From NCBI GenBank assembly GCA_948471035.1, contig CAOKRC010000018.1, positions 1-36,593 of the forward strand: a DNA stretch of 36,593 nucleotides, in the 5' to 3' direction. The stretch is from an uncultured Clostridium sp. GTDB taxonomy: Bacteria > Bacillota > Clostridia > TANB77 > CAG-508. This document shows positions 27,063-34,315 of the stretch, one piece after another. The translations under genes and the position numbers were made by a program. How positions within the stretch are numbered: position 1 is the stretch's first letter; every line of letters starts with the position of its first letter. Under the pieces are notes generated by a model, which had not been told where the DNA came from, made no database searches, and saw only the letters and a program-made list of their open reading frames with translations.

Positions 27063-27117
27063 ATTTATACATCTCCTTTTTTTGCAATCCGCTCCTAGGA
27101 AGTAATTTGTACTTAAA

Positions 27118-28500
27118 TTATTTAATTTCTTCTACTATTTTATTAAAGTGCATTGCATTTGATGCCTTTACTAATACAGCATCTTCAGGTTTTAAAATTT
27201 CTTTTAAAATTTTTATTGCTTGTTCATTTGTATCAAAATGATATATATTTTCTTTATTCATTCCTAATTCTATGGATTTTTTTACAGTATTTTTTGCTTC
27301 TTCCCCTACTGTAATTAATATATCTATTTTATTTTTTACCACTTCTTCTCCCACTTTTTCATGCAAGTCTTTTGAATAAGTCCCTAATTCTAACATGTCT
27401 CCTAATACCGCAATTTTTCTTTTTACATTCATTTTTGATAAATATTCTATTGCTGCCCTTACTGAATCGTAATTTGCATTATAACAATCGTTAATAATGG
27501 TAATATTGTCTCTATTTTTCTTTACATCCATTCTGTTTTTTGTAAGTTCAAATTCTTTTATTCCTTTTAATATATCTTGGTTATCTATATTTAGCAATTT
27601 TCCAACTGCTATTGCACATAAAGAATTGTAAACAAAATGTTTTCCACCTACTAACACTTCTACATTTAATTCTTCGTCCTCTACCTCTGCTACGAATTTG
27701 CTAGAATATTCTCCTAATCTAACTTCTGTTGCATTTATGTTCGATACATTTTCTATTCCAAATGTAGTTACTCTATATGTAGTATTTGTTTTATTCCAAT
27801 AGTTTAACATATCATTATCGTTGTTAATTACTAATATGCCTAGTTTATCCATTCCATCTAATATTTCTAATTTTGCTTTTAATATGTTTTCTCTTGAACC
27901 TAGATTTCCTATGTGTGATGTTCCAACATTTGTAATTACAGAAATTGTTGGTTTTGCAATGTTGGTTAATGTTCTAATTTCTCCAAGAGCATTCATTCCC
28001 ATTTCTACAACTAATGCTTCGTGGTCTTTTAGTTTAAGAATAGTTAATGGAAGCCCTATATGATTATTTAGATTTCCTTCAGTTTTTAATACTTTATACT
28101 TTTTTGAGATTACACTAGCAAGTATATCTTTTGTGCTTGTTTTTCCTACACTTCCTGTTACTGCTATAACTGGTATATTATACATACTCCTTTTAAATTT
28201 TGCTATGTTTTGAAGTGCTTCTATTGAATTTTCTACTTCTATTATTGTTCTATCTTTATATTTTTCTTCTATATTTTCTTTAATTTCTGTATGTTCTAGT
28301 ATGCATACTTTTGCTCCATTTTCTAATGCTTTTTCAAACAAGCTACTTCCATCAAATTTTTCTCCCTTTATACCTATGTATACATCTCCTACGTTAATTT
28401 CTCTTGTGTCTTTTGAAAAGTTTTCGCATATTTCTTCAGGATTACCAAAAATAAGTTTTGCATCACATATTTTTAAAATATCTTTTACTTGTATGTTCAT
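27118..28500 (-). CDS. murF: UDP-MurNAc-tripeptide--D-Ala-D-Ala ligase
   Basis: Encodes 460 aa. It adds D-Ala-D-Ala to UDP-MurNAc-tripeptide in the cytosol. Motifs: P-loop TGSVGKTSTKDILASV (about 113-128), EGNLNNHIGLPLTIL, VVEMGMNALGEI, NVGTSHIGNLGSRENI, then NDCYNANYDSVRAAIEYL and GDMLELG of the C-terminal domain. Forms a functional pair with ddl just downstream. ATG 28500 follows GAGAGGAATG. Its CGG is out of frame (GCG GTA). Confidence 0.93.
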   Translation of the reverse strand: MNIQVKDILKICDAKLIFGNPEEICENFSKDTREINVGDVYIGIKGEKFDGSSLFEKALENGAKVCILEHTEIKENIEEKYKDRTIIEVENSIEALQNIAKFKRSMYNIPVIAVTGSVGKTSTKDILASVISKKYKVLKTEGNLNNHIGLPLTILKLKDHEALVVEMGMNALGEIRTLTNIAKPTISVITNVGTSHIGNLGSRENILKAKLEILDGMDKLGILVINNDNDMLNYWNKTNTTYRVTTFGIENVSNINATEVRLGEYSSKFVAEVEDEELNVEVLVGGKHFVYNSLCAIAVGKLLNIDNQDILKGIKEFELTKNRMDVKKNRDNITIINDCYNANYDSVRAAIEYLSKMNVKRKIAVLGDMLELGTYSKDLHEKVGEEVVKNKIDILITVGEEAKNTVKKSIELGMNKENIYHFDTNEQAIKILKEILKPEDAVLVKASNAMHFNKIVEEIK

Positions 28501-28549
28501 TTTTTAGACATTCCTCTCTTATATAATTTTTATATTCTATTATAATTTT

Positions 28550-28574
28550 GGGCAGACACAGGGCCTGCCCCTAC
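28550..28574. repeat. GC-rich palindrome upstream of murF
   Basis: GGGCAG-ACACAGGGC-CTGCCC-CTAC, nearly identical to the core of the 10139-10167 unit. The rest of 28501-28746 is AT-rich with no ORF. Confidence 0.7.
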
Positions 28575-28746
28575 ATCATTTGCATTTAATTTATCTTTAT
28601 TTCTCTTTGGGTGAACACTTTTTATATCTTATTAATTCTAATTTTTATTGTTACTATTTTTCTAATATTTAAACTTGTGTCACTCTCATGATTAACAGAC
28701 TACTTAAGTAAATGAACCTTTATTATAAAGTTTAATTCTATTTGTT

Positions 28747-29316
28747 TTACTCGTCTTTTTGTTCCATTACTATTTTATTCATTAATTCAATTGTGTCTGG
28801 ATGTATTAGGCTATCTTTACCTAAACTATATGAAATTGCCCTTTTTGCTACCTGTAAAAGTCCTTTATCTAAATTTTGATTACTAATTTCTCTTGCAACT
28901 ACTAAATCTGGATTTGTTCTATTTTCTTCTGTTTTATCTGCTATGTATATTATTTTATCCATTGTATTCATATTAATATTTCCAGTGGTGTGATATAAAA
29001 TTGATTGTGACATATCTTTGGTAAAGCCAAATCTTTTTTCTACAATGTCTGCTCCAATTTTAGAATGCCATAATCCTGGCTCATTTTTTTCTATTTCATC
29101 AAATTCAATTCCATTTTCTTTTGCATATTGAATTGCTTCTTCTTTTGGCATTTCTTTTGCAATATCATGTGCAATTCCAATAAGTGTTGCTTTTTCCTCA
29201 TCTTCTCCATATATATGTGCTAATTCTTTCGCACGTTTTGCAACTCCTTTAGAATGTATAAATCTTTTTTCTGTTAATATATTCTTTACATATTCTTCTA
29301 TTTGTTCGTAATTCAT
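28747..29316 (-). CDS. yqeK: HD-domain symmetrical Ap4A hydrolase YqeK
   Basis: Encodes 189 aa. HD motif residues: RFIHSKGVAKRA, GIAHDIAKEMP, LWHSKIGADIV, YHTTGNINM and IYIADKTEENR. These match YqeK, which cleaves Ap4A symmetrically to ADP; clostridial members may have other nucleotide substrates. The usual neighbours nadD and rsfS are not next to it here. Starts ATG 29316 after AAAGGAAAA. Intact, no CGG. Confidence 0.87.
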   Translation of the reverse strand: MNYEQIEEYVKNILTEKRFIHSKGVAKRAKELAHIYGEDEEKATLIGIAHDIAKEMPKEEAIQYAKENGIEFDEIEKNEPGLWHSKIGADIVEKRFGFTKDMSQSILYHTTGNINMNTMDKIIYIADKTEENRTNPDLVVAREISNQNLDKGLLQVAKRAISYSLGKDSLIHPDTIELMNKIVMEQKDE

Positions 29317-29425
29317 AATTTTTTCCTTTCAAATGTTTTCTATTAGTATATACTTATTTTTTTTATTCGTAAAGTCTTGTTAATACGAAAAATAGTAGAA
29401 AATATTTTTTGCTATTAATTACAAC

Positions 29426-29477
29426 AAACAAAAATAGATTTAAAAAGTTTTAAAACTTTTTAAATCTATTTTTGTTT
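29426..29477. terminator. Very long perfect palindrome / terminator after SASP gene
   Basis: A 26-bp arm, AAACAAAAATAGATTTAAAA continuing AGTTTT, meets its exact complement with no loop. It ends 2 nt from the SASP stop and separates it from yqeK. Confidence 0.8.
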
Positions 29478-29478
29478 A

Positions 29479-29655
29479 CTATTTCTCTACACTCCTATTT
29501 GCTATCTCTATTGCTTTTGTTACTATATTACCACAATCTTTTGAGGAAACGTTTGCCCAACTTCCTCCATCTTTTTTTACTTGTTCATATACACCTAATT
29601 CTTTTGCTATTTCTTCTCTTAAGTTGTTAGAGATTATTCCTGAATTTCTGGACAT
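29479..29655 (-). CDS. Alpha/beta-type small acid-soluble spore protein
   Basis: Encodes 58 aa from ATG 29655 after AGGAGG. MSRNSGIISNNLREEIAKEL, GVYEQVKKDGGSW and VSSKDCGNIVTKAIEIAN match the short clostridial SASP form, where ...LMSDxLKEELAKELG and S/ARDCGNMVKKAIEIAE are conserved. It coats spore DNA and protects it from UV and heat. Usually made in the forespore under sigma G; I do not see a confident sigma-G promoter upstream. A long palindromic terminator follows. Confidence 0.82.
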   Translation of the reverse strand: MSRNSGIISNNLREEIAKELGVYEQVKKDGGSWANVSSKDCGNIVTKAIEIANRSVEK

Positions 29656-30112
29656 AATAAATACCTCCTGTTATTCATTGAAAATATTTTTTAATTATTA
29701 ACCAACTCTCGCTTTTCAAGACATTTACACTAAACATTAAATTTTTAATATTAAATTAAGGTCTTGAATAAGACTAAAGATTTGGTGTCTAGAAAAATTG
29801 CAAAGCAATTTTTCTGTGTATGATTTACATAGCTTCAATAATTATTGATATTAAAGTAATTATTGTTTTTTAATTATAAAATATTTTCATAACAATATTT
29901 TATGTCGAATTTTGTTTTTTACTCCTTATAATTTTTAGACTTTTTTACAAGTATTATATATTATGTTAAAACATTGTAAGTTAAAATTCATAAAAATAAA
30001 CCACTCTATTTCAACGATAGAATGGTTTATTTGTTATATACCACAGTGTTAATCATTTTCTATTTTGTTATAGTTTGCGTATTAAATATTGTTAATTATT
30101 TTTAGATTTTAT
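29656..30112. other. Intergenic region between SASP gene and ypeB with two hairpins
   Basis: About 457 bp, AT-rich, no credible ORF. It contains the hairpin AGAAAAATTGC-AAA-GCAATTTTTCT (29791-29815) and a terminator-like hairpin at 29994-30032 (AATAAACCA ... TGGTTTATT with one mismatch), suitable for ending ypeB. A short RNA in between cannot be excluded, but I see no consensus promoter. Confidence 0.5.
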
Positions 30113-31499
30113 TTACATTGTTAAAATTCCATCTGGCGTATCTTGTATTAATAATATATCTTCTTCTCTTCCATTTTCAGCATTTATATATACTAAGAAA
30201 TCGCTTCCATCTACTGAGCCTTTAAATTCCCAACATAATAATTCTGTTTTAAATTCTGTTGGAATTACTGCTAAACTTTCACTTTTTATCTCTAAGTTTT
30301 TGTTTAAGGTTTTACTAGCTTCTTCTTTACTTATTTTTACGCTTTGAAGTTCTCTTTCTTTATGTGAGTTTAAATATCCTGTTGTCTCTATTCCTAATAC
30401 TTCTCCATTATCTAATGCTATTTTTAATTTTATTAAATCTGGATACATTGTTATTCCATCTTGGTTATAAGCATAATTGATTGTTAGTATTCCTTGTTGT
30501 TTTAAATAGTATGTTTCTTTCATATTTGGAAATCCTTTTTGAGTTAAAAAATTTTTCCCTATTTCATTTGCTTGTTCATTAGATATTGTTTCTACTTCTA
30601 TATCTCTGTTATAGTTTGAAAATACTATGTGTCCACCTTTTTTAGATATTGATATACTTGCACCATTTTTATCATTTTTTAATTTTACATATAAATCATA
30701 TGAAGGTATATTTCCATTTTCCGAAAATCCATTTGATGTTATTTCTTCTATTCTATCTTCTCCAAAATAGTCTTTTGCAATTTGTTTTGCTCTTTCTTCA
30801 TCTATATCTTCCCCAGTTAATCCCAGTCTTTCTGGATTTGTCATATGTTCTGAGAAAGCACCATCATAAATTAATCCTGAATATTCATGGAAGTTTTCTT
30901 CAAGGTTTGAAAAACTATCTTTTGAAATATTACTTACTTGCTGTGCAAATGCTACACTTCCTTTTTTAGTTAATTCTCCCCATGTTATTCTTCCCTCATT
31001 CATATCACTTGATAATTGAAGAAGTGTATTTTTTAACTCTACACTATAATTGTGTAAACTTTTTAGATTATTTAAGTCTTCTTCAGTTAAGCTTTCATTA
31101 TATATGTTTTTTCTTGACAAACTATAGCTATAATCACTTACTTGATTTAAAAATTTAGAAGTATTTTCTAGTTCTACACTTTCTATTGGAAGTGATGATA
31201 AATAACTCCCGAGCAAGCCCTGCTTCTCTCCAAAGATGTGTTAGAGTTTCGGCTCCATGTTCTGGCGTTGTAGATATTAAAGATTTTGCAAGATATGCTT
31301 CTACATTTTGTACATAATCTACTAATTCAAAAAATGCCATATTATATGAGTTTTCTGACAATTGTTTAATGTCTTGTTCTCTTTTATAAGTAAATACTCC
31401 AAAACCTACAACAATTGCACCTAATACTACTATTATACTAAGCATATGTCTATCTTTTAATCTATTTTTCCAGTCATACATTTTTTCTCTTAAATTCAT
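30113..31499 (-). CDS. ypeB: Germination protein YpeB, one CGG +1 site
   Basis: Encodes 461 aa after recoding. It has an N-terminal membrane anchor (about 20-38), a long helical region, and C-terminal repeated PepSY/YPEB-like segments (EERAKQIAKDYFGEDRIEEI, SNEQANEIGKNFLTQKGFPN, SKEEASKTLNKNLEI). YpeB is needed for stability and localisation of the cortex-lytic enzyme SleB in spores and lies right after it. The frame breaks at residue 97; skipping the C at 31211 gives EAGLAGSYLSSLPIESVE. Unshifted, only the anchor region would be made. Confidence 0.9.
31209..31211 (-). other. CGG +1 recoding site of ypeB
   Basis: CTT GCT CGG GAG TTA becomes CTT GCT GGG AGT TAT TTA TCA TCA and opens the remaining 365 residues. 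Confidence 0.87.
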
Positions 31500-31540
31500 T
31501 CCTTTTCATCCTTTCTTTTTTGATGTTTGCAATCCGCTCC

Positions 31541-31623
31541 ATCTTGCTGAATGTAGAACATTTTTGTTTTTCTCAAATAAATTTTCGAAAAACAAAAATG
31601 TTCTACATTCACGTGTCGCTACT
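31541..31623 (-). repeat. MITE-like inverted repeat, copy 2
   Basis: On the minus strand it begins AGTAGCGACACGTGAATGTA and ends TACATTCAGCAAGAT, as in copy 1 (1809-1886). Its hairpin arms are nearly perfect over about 24 bp. It sits between sleB and ypeB, so an sleB-ypeB transcript would carry it. Confidence 0.75.
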
Positions 31624-31662
31624 TTTATTAAAAAATCAATTTTTTACAGTTTTTCCTAACTT

Positions 31663-32141
31663 CTACTTACAGAATCTGTGTTTTCCTATTGTTTTTACAA
31701 GTGGTCTTGACCATATCCACTTATTTGTTGCAGTATCTGGATTAAAGTAATATATACATCCATTTGTTGGGTCCCATCCATTCATTGCATCTTGTGCTGC
31801 TTTTAGAACTGTTGATCCTTCTTTTATTGGTACATTTATTTGACCATCTGCTACTGCCGTAAATGCACCTTTTTCATATATTACTCCAGCTATGGTATTA
31901 GGAAATTTTGAATCTTTTACACGATTTAATATTACTGCACCGAACAGCAACTTGTCCCTCATATGGTTCTCCTCTTGCTTCTCCATTTATTGCTCTTGCC
32001 ATAAGTTGTAAGTCATTTGTAGAATTATTACTTGCTCCGATATACTTCATTTCCTGTATTAAGGTCTATTAATATGATTATTCCTACTACTATCAATATT
32101 AATAATACTATAATAGTAAAAATTTTTAATATTTCTTTCAC
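31663..32141 (-). CDS. sleB: Spore cortex-lytic enzyme SleB-like hydrolase, two CGG +1 sites
   Basis: Encodes 158 aa after recoding. The N-terminal hydrophobic helix (about 6-27) is followed by the SleB/CwlJ-type lytic transglycosylase domain: LMARAINGEARGEPYEGQVAVGAVILNRV, FPNTIAGVIYEKGAFTAVADG, YYFNPDTATNKWIWSRP (quoted in parts). Glu of GEARGEPYEG is catalytic in the family. Both recoded glycines (35 and 67) matter; the second lies in VAVGAVILNR, which is strongly conserved. No peptidoglycan-binding domain, so shorter than Bacillus SleB. Starts GTG 32141 after GGAGGG. ypeB follows. Confidence 0.9.
31940..31942 (-). other. CGG +1 recoding site 2 of sleB
   Basis: GTT GCT GTT CGG TGC AGT becomes GTT GCT GTT GGT GCA GTA ATA TTA AAT, i.e. 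VAVGAVILN. Confidence 0.9.
32037..32039 (-). other. CGG +1 recoding site 1 of sleB
   Basis: GAA GTA TAT CGG AGC AAG TAA would stop at residue 37. Skipping the C gives TAT GGA GCA AGT AAT AAT and leads into the catalytic domain. Confidence 0.87.
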
Positions 32142-32325
32142 ACTTTTCCCTCCTTCAAAATTGCTAGTAGCAAATTTTGTACTTTTCACTTTTACAATTA
32201 GTTTGTATTTTTTTTCATAAAATATTCTAAATTTTAAAATTTTTGATAAATTTTTAAATTTTAGTTTGATTATGTTTATAGAAAATCGTGAAAATATTTG
32301 TGGAATTGTTTTTAGATATGAAAAC

Positions 32326-32347
32326 AGGATGCCTTTTTTGGCATCCT
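32326..32347 (-). terminator. Terminator after the 93-aa unknown gene
   Basis: AGGATGCC paired with GGCATCCT around a 6-nt loop, followed on the minus strand by TGTTTTCAT. Confidence 0.75.
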
Positions 32348-32355
32348 TTAAAACA

Positions 32356-32637
32356 TTATTCAGGAATCCTTACTAATACAGCAATTCCTTCGGCATTTCT
32401 TTGAATTTGGTAACAAGAATATTCACCACTCATACCATTCCACTTTTTAGCAGATTTAAAGTTAAAATTAAGAGTACAAATACCCTCTAATTCTTCTTCT
32501 ATTTTCCACCAGTAAATAACATGGCGCTGTAAGCGGATTTTTTGATCAATCCCCATTACAATTTGTGGCTTTACTCCCTGTTTCCGTTTCTTTTCGTATC
32601 TTCCTAATTTAGGAAAATCCAAAACAATCTCTTGCAT
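32356..32637 (-). CDS. 93-aa unknown protein, in-frame CGG read as Arg
   Basis: Encodes 93 aa from ATG 32637 after AAAGGAGGG. Rich in Arg, Lys and Trp (GRYEKKRKQG, IYWWKIEEELEG), ending VLVRIPE; probably a small beta-rich soluble protein. No family recognised. It uses CGC and CAG codons, unlike its neighbours. An in-frame CGG (32584-32586, KKRKQ) must be Arg: the +1 rule would end the protein four codons later. It is isolated between a terminator and non-coding DNA. With the genes at 11063 and 13893 it forms a set that looks imported. Confidence 0.62.
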   Translation of the reverse strand: MQEIVLDFPKLGRYEKKRKQGVKPQIVMGIDQKIRLQRHVIYWWKIEEELEGICTLNFNFKSAKKWNGMSGEYSCYQIQRNAEGIAVLVRIPE

Positions 32638-32711
32638 TAAAAATGCCCTCCTTTATGCTTTATGTAAATATTATACATTTAATTTAAATTGCTGTCAATA
32701 TCTAAAATTTG

Positions 32712-32840
32712 TTAGTTTGTATTTATCTTAAATTTCAATCTTTTTCTATTAGTTAATCTTTTCAAAAAAATATAGCATAATACTATAATAATTAGACCTT
32801 TTAATATAAATACTATTTCTCCCATCAAATTCTCTTCCAT
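32712..32840 (-). CDS. 42-aa single-pass membrane peptide
   Basis: ATG 32840 follows AAGGAG. The peptide is MEENLMGEIVFILKGL, then a hydrophobic helix (IIIVLCYIFL), then a strongly basic tail (KRLTNRKRLKFK). An acidic start, one helix and a basic end would give a cytoplasmic tail. No family recognised. It could be a small toxin or stress peptide, but I see no antisense RNA with clear promoter beside it. Too short for most gene finders. Confidence 0.5.
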   Translation of the reverse strand: MEENLMGEIVFILKGLIIIVLCYIFLKRLTNRKRLKFKINTN

Positions 32841-32916
32841 ATTTTAACTCCTTTTTTATTTTTATGTTAGCAATAAAAAACTTCACATCATATATTATTA
32901 AAAAGAGGTGAAGTTC

Positions 32917-33102
32917 TTGAATGATTTGTTAGGTAATATTTCTAGTACTGAATTAATTGCACTTGCAGGGATTTTTGCCGTTATGGTTAGCCAAGGATTA
33001 TCCAAAGATGAAATTGCTACTCTTGCTAGTTTCTTTTCTGCATTGGGTGATAATTTAAGTATTATTTCTAGTGCTAATCCGCTTTGTAATAATACAAATT
33101 AA
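32917..33102 (+). CDS. 61-aa small helical protein, unknown function
   Basis: Starts at TTG 32917, 6 nt after AGAGGTG; the in-frame GTG at 32908 overlaps that ribosome site. The core is SSTELIALAGIFAVMVSQGL, SKDEIATLASFFSALGDNLS, a pattern of short conserved clostridial proteins that I recognise but cannot name. Two amphipathic or hydrophobic helices, possibly membrane-associated. Convergent with recR. It is followed by a short GC-rich motif (CGGACAAGCAATGCTCGCCC) near 33121. Confidence 0.6.
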   Translation: MNDLLGNISSTELIALAGIFAVMVSQGLSKDEIATLASFFSALGDNLSIISSANPLCNNTN

Positions 33103-33204
33103 AAAATACACTTTACCTTACGGACAAGCAATGCTCGCCCCTACTTAAAATAACGTACTTTCCTATAAAATAAAAAAGTTATACTATAGTATTATTTTTT
33201 CATT

Positions 33205-33804
33205 TTATAGTTCTCTTCTTCCTTCTAAAGCTTTTGTAAGAGTTACTTCATCTGTATATTCTAAATCTCCTCCAACTGGAATTCCATGTGCTATTCTTGT
33301 TACTTTTATTCCAAGTGGTTTTACAAGTTTTGAAATATACATTGCTGTTGCCTCTCCTTCTACTCTTGGGTTTGTTGCAAGTATTAATTCTTTTACAACT
33401 TCTGGATTTAATCTAGATAATAACTCTTTTAATTTTATATCATCTGGTCCTATTCCATTCATCGGTGAAATTGAACCATGTAATACATGATATACTCCTT
33501 TAAACTCATGTGTTTTTTCCATTGCTATTATATCTTTGACATCTTCTACAACACAAATTATACTTTCATCTCTTTTTGGATTTGCACAAATTATACATGG
33601 GTCCGTATCTGAAATATTAAAACATTTAGAGCAATATTTTAAATTTTGTTTTGCAGTTAGTATAGATTGCACAAATTCGTTAGTTTCAACTTCTGTTGCA
33701 TCTAACATATAAAATGCTAGTCTCACTGCTGTTTTATGCCCTATACTAGGTAGTTTTTCAAAACTTTCTACTAATTTTTCTATTGATGGTGAATAATATG
33801 ACAT
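33205..33804 (-). CDS. recR: Recombination mediator RecR
   Basis: Encodes 199 aa, full length. A helix-hairpin-helix [17 protein letters not shown] (about 17-33), a four-Cys zinc finger CSKCFN...CIIC (about 57-72), Toprim [14 protein letters not shown], and the C-terminal Walker-like segment. It works with RecF and RecO at gaps. Starts 12 nt after ybaB; canonical dnaX-ybaB-recR order. Its CGG is out of frame (ACG GAC). Confidence 0.95.
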   Translation of the reverse strand: MSYYSPSIEKLVESFEKLPSIGHKTAVRLAFYMLDATEVETNEFVQSILTAKQNLKYCSKCFNISDTDPCIICANPKRDESIICVVEDVKDIIAMEKTHEFKGVYHVLHGSISPMNGIGPDDIKLKELLSRLNPEVVKELILATNPRVEGEATAMYISKLVKPLGIKVTRIAHGIPVGGDLEYTDEVTLTKALEGRREL

Positions 33805-33816
33805 GTTTTCTCCTTT

Positions 33817-34161
33817 TTACATTAGCCCTGGAATATTGTATTTTCCCATTGAAGCAGCTTGTGCTGCATCTACTTTTCTTAATGCTTCATTTGTACAAGT
33901 TAAAATTAAATCTTGTAACATTTCTACATCTTCTGGATCTACAACTTCTTTTTTTATTGTTATTTCTTTTATTTCTTTTGTTCCAGATACTTTTACTGTT
34001 ATTGCTCCTCCACCACTACTAGCTTCAAATTCCTTTACTGCTAACTCTTCTTGAGATTTTTCAAGGTCAGCTTGCATTTTTTTTGCTTCTTTCATTAAAT
34101 TGTTTAGATTCATTCCACCGAATCCTCCACCCATTCCTGGGAATCCTCCTCTTTTTGACAT
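33817..34161 (-). CDS. ybaB: YbaB/EbfC nucleoid-associated protein
   Basis: Encodes 114 aa. A Gly/Met-rich start ([20 protein letters not shown]), a helix [15 protein letters not shown] and the strand [19 protein letters not shown]. It is a dimeric DNA-binding protein found between dnaX and recR. The out-of-frame CGG (TTC GGT) in GGFGG shows that Gly codons after C-ending codons read normally. Confidence 0.93.
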   Translation of the reverse strand: MSKRGGFPGMGGGFGGMNLNNLMKEAKKMQADLEKSQEELAVKEFEASSGGGAITVKVSGTKEIKEITIKKEVVDPEDVEMLQDLILTCTNEALRKVDAAQAASMGKYNIPGLM

Positions 34162-34253
34162 ACGTTTTTTCCTCCTTCAAAACTTTGAAGAGTTTTGTAC
34201 TCTTCACTATTTATTTTTAAATTTTCACTAGACATTTGTCTATGACCTATATT

Positions 34254-34278
34254 GGGCGGACACAGGCCCCGCTCCTAC
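34254..34278. repeat. GC-rich palindrome between ybaB and dnaX
   Basis: GGGCGGACACAGGCCCCGCTCCTAC, a diverged member of the GGGG/CCCCTAC family. Confidence 0.6.
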
Positions 34279-34315
34279 AACAATTCACTATTCATAGGTT
34301 TATAATATCCAATTT

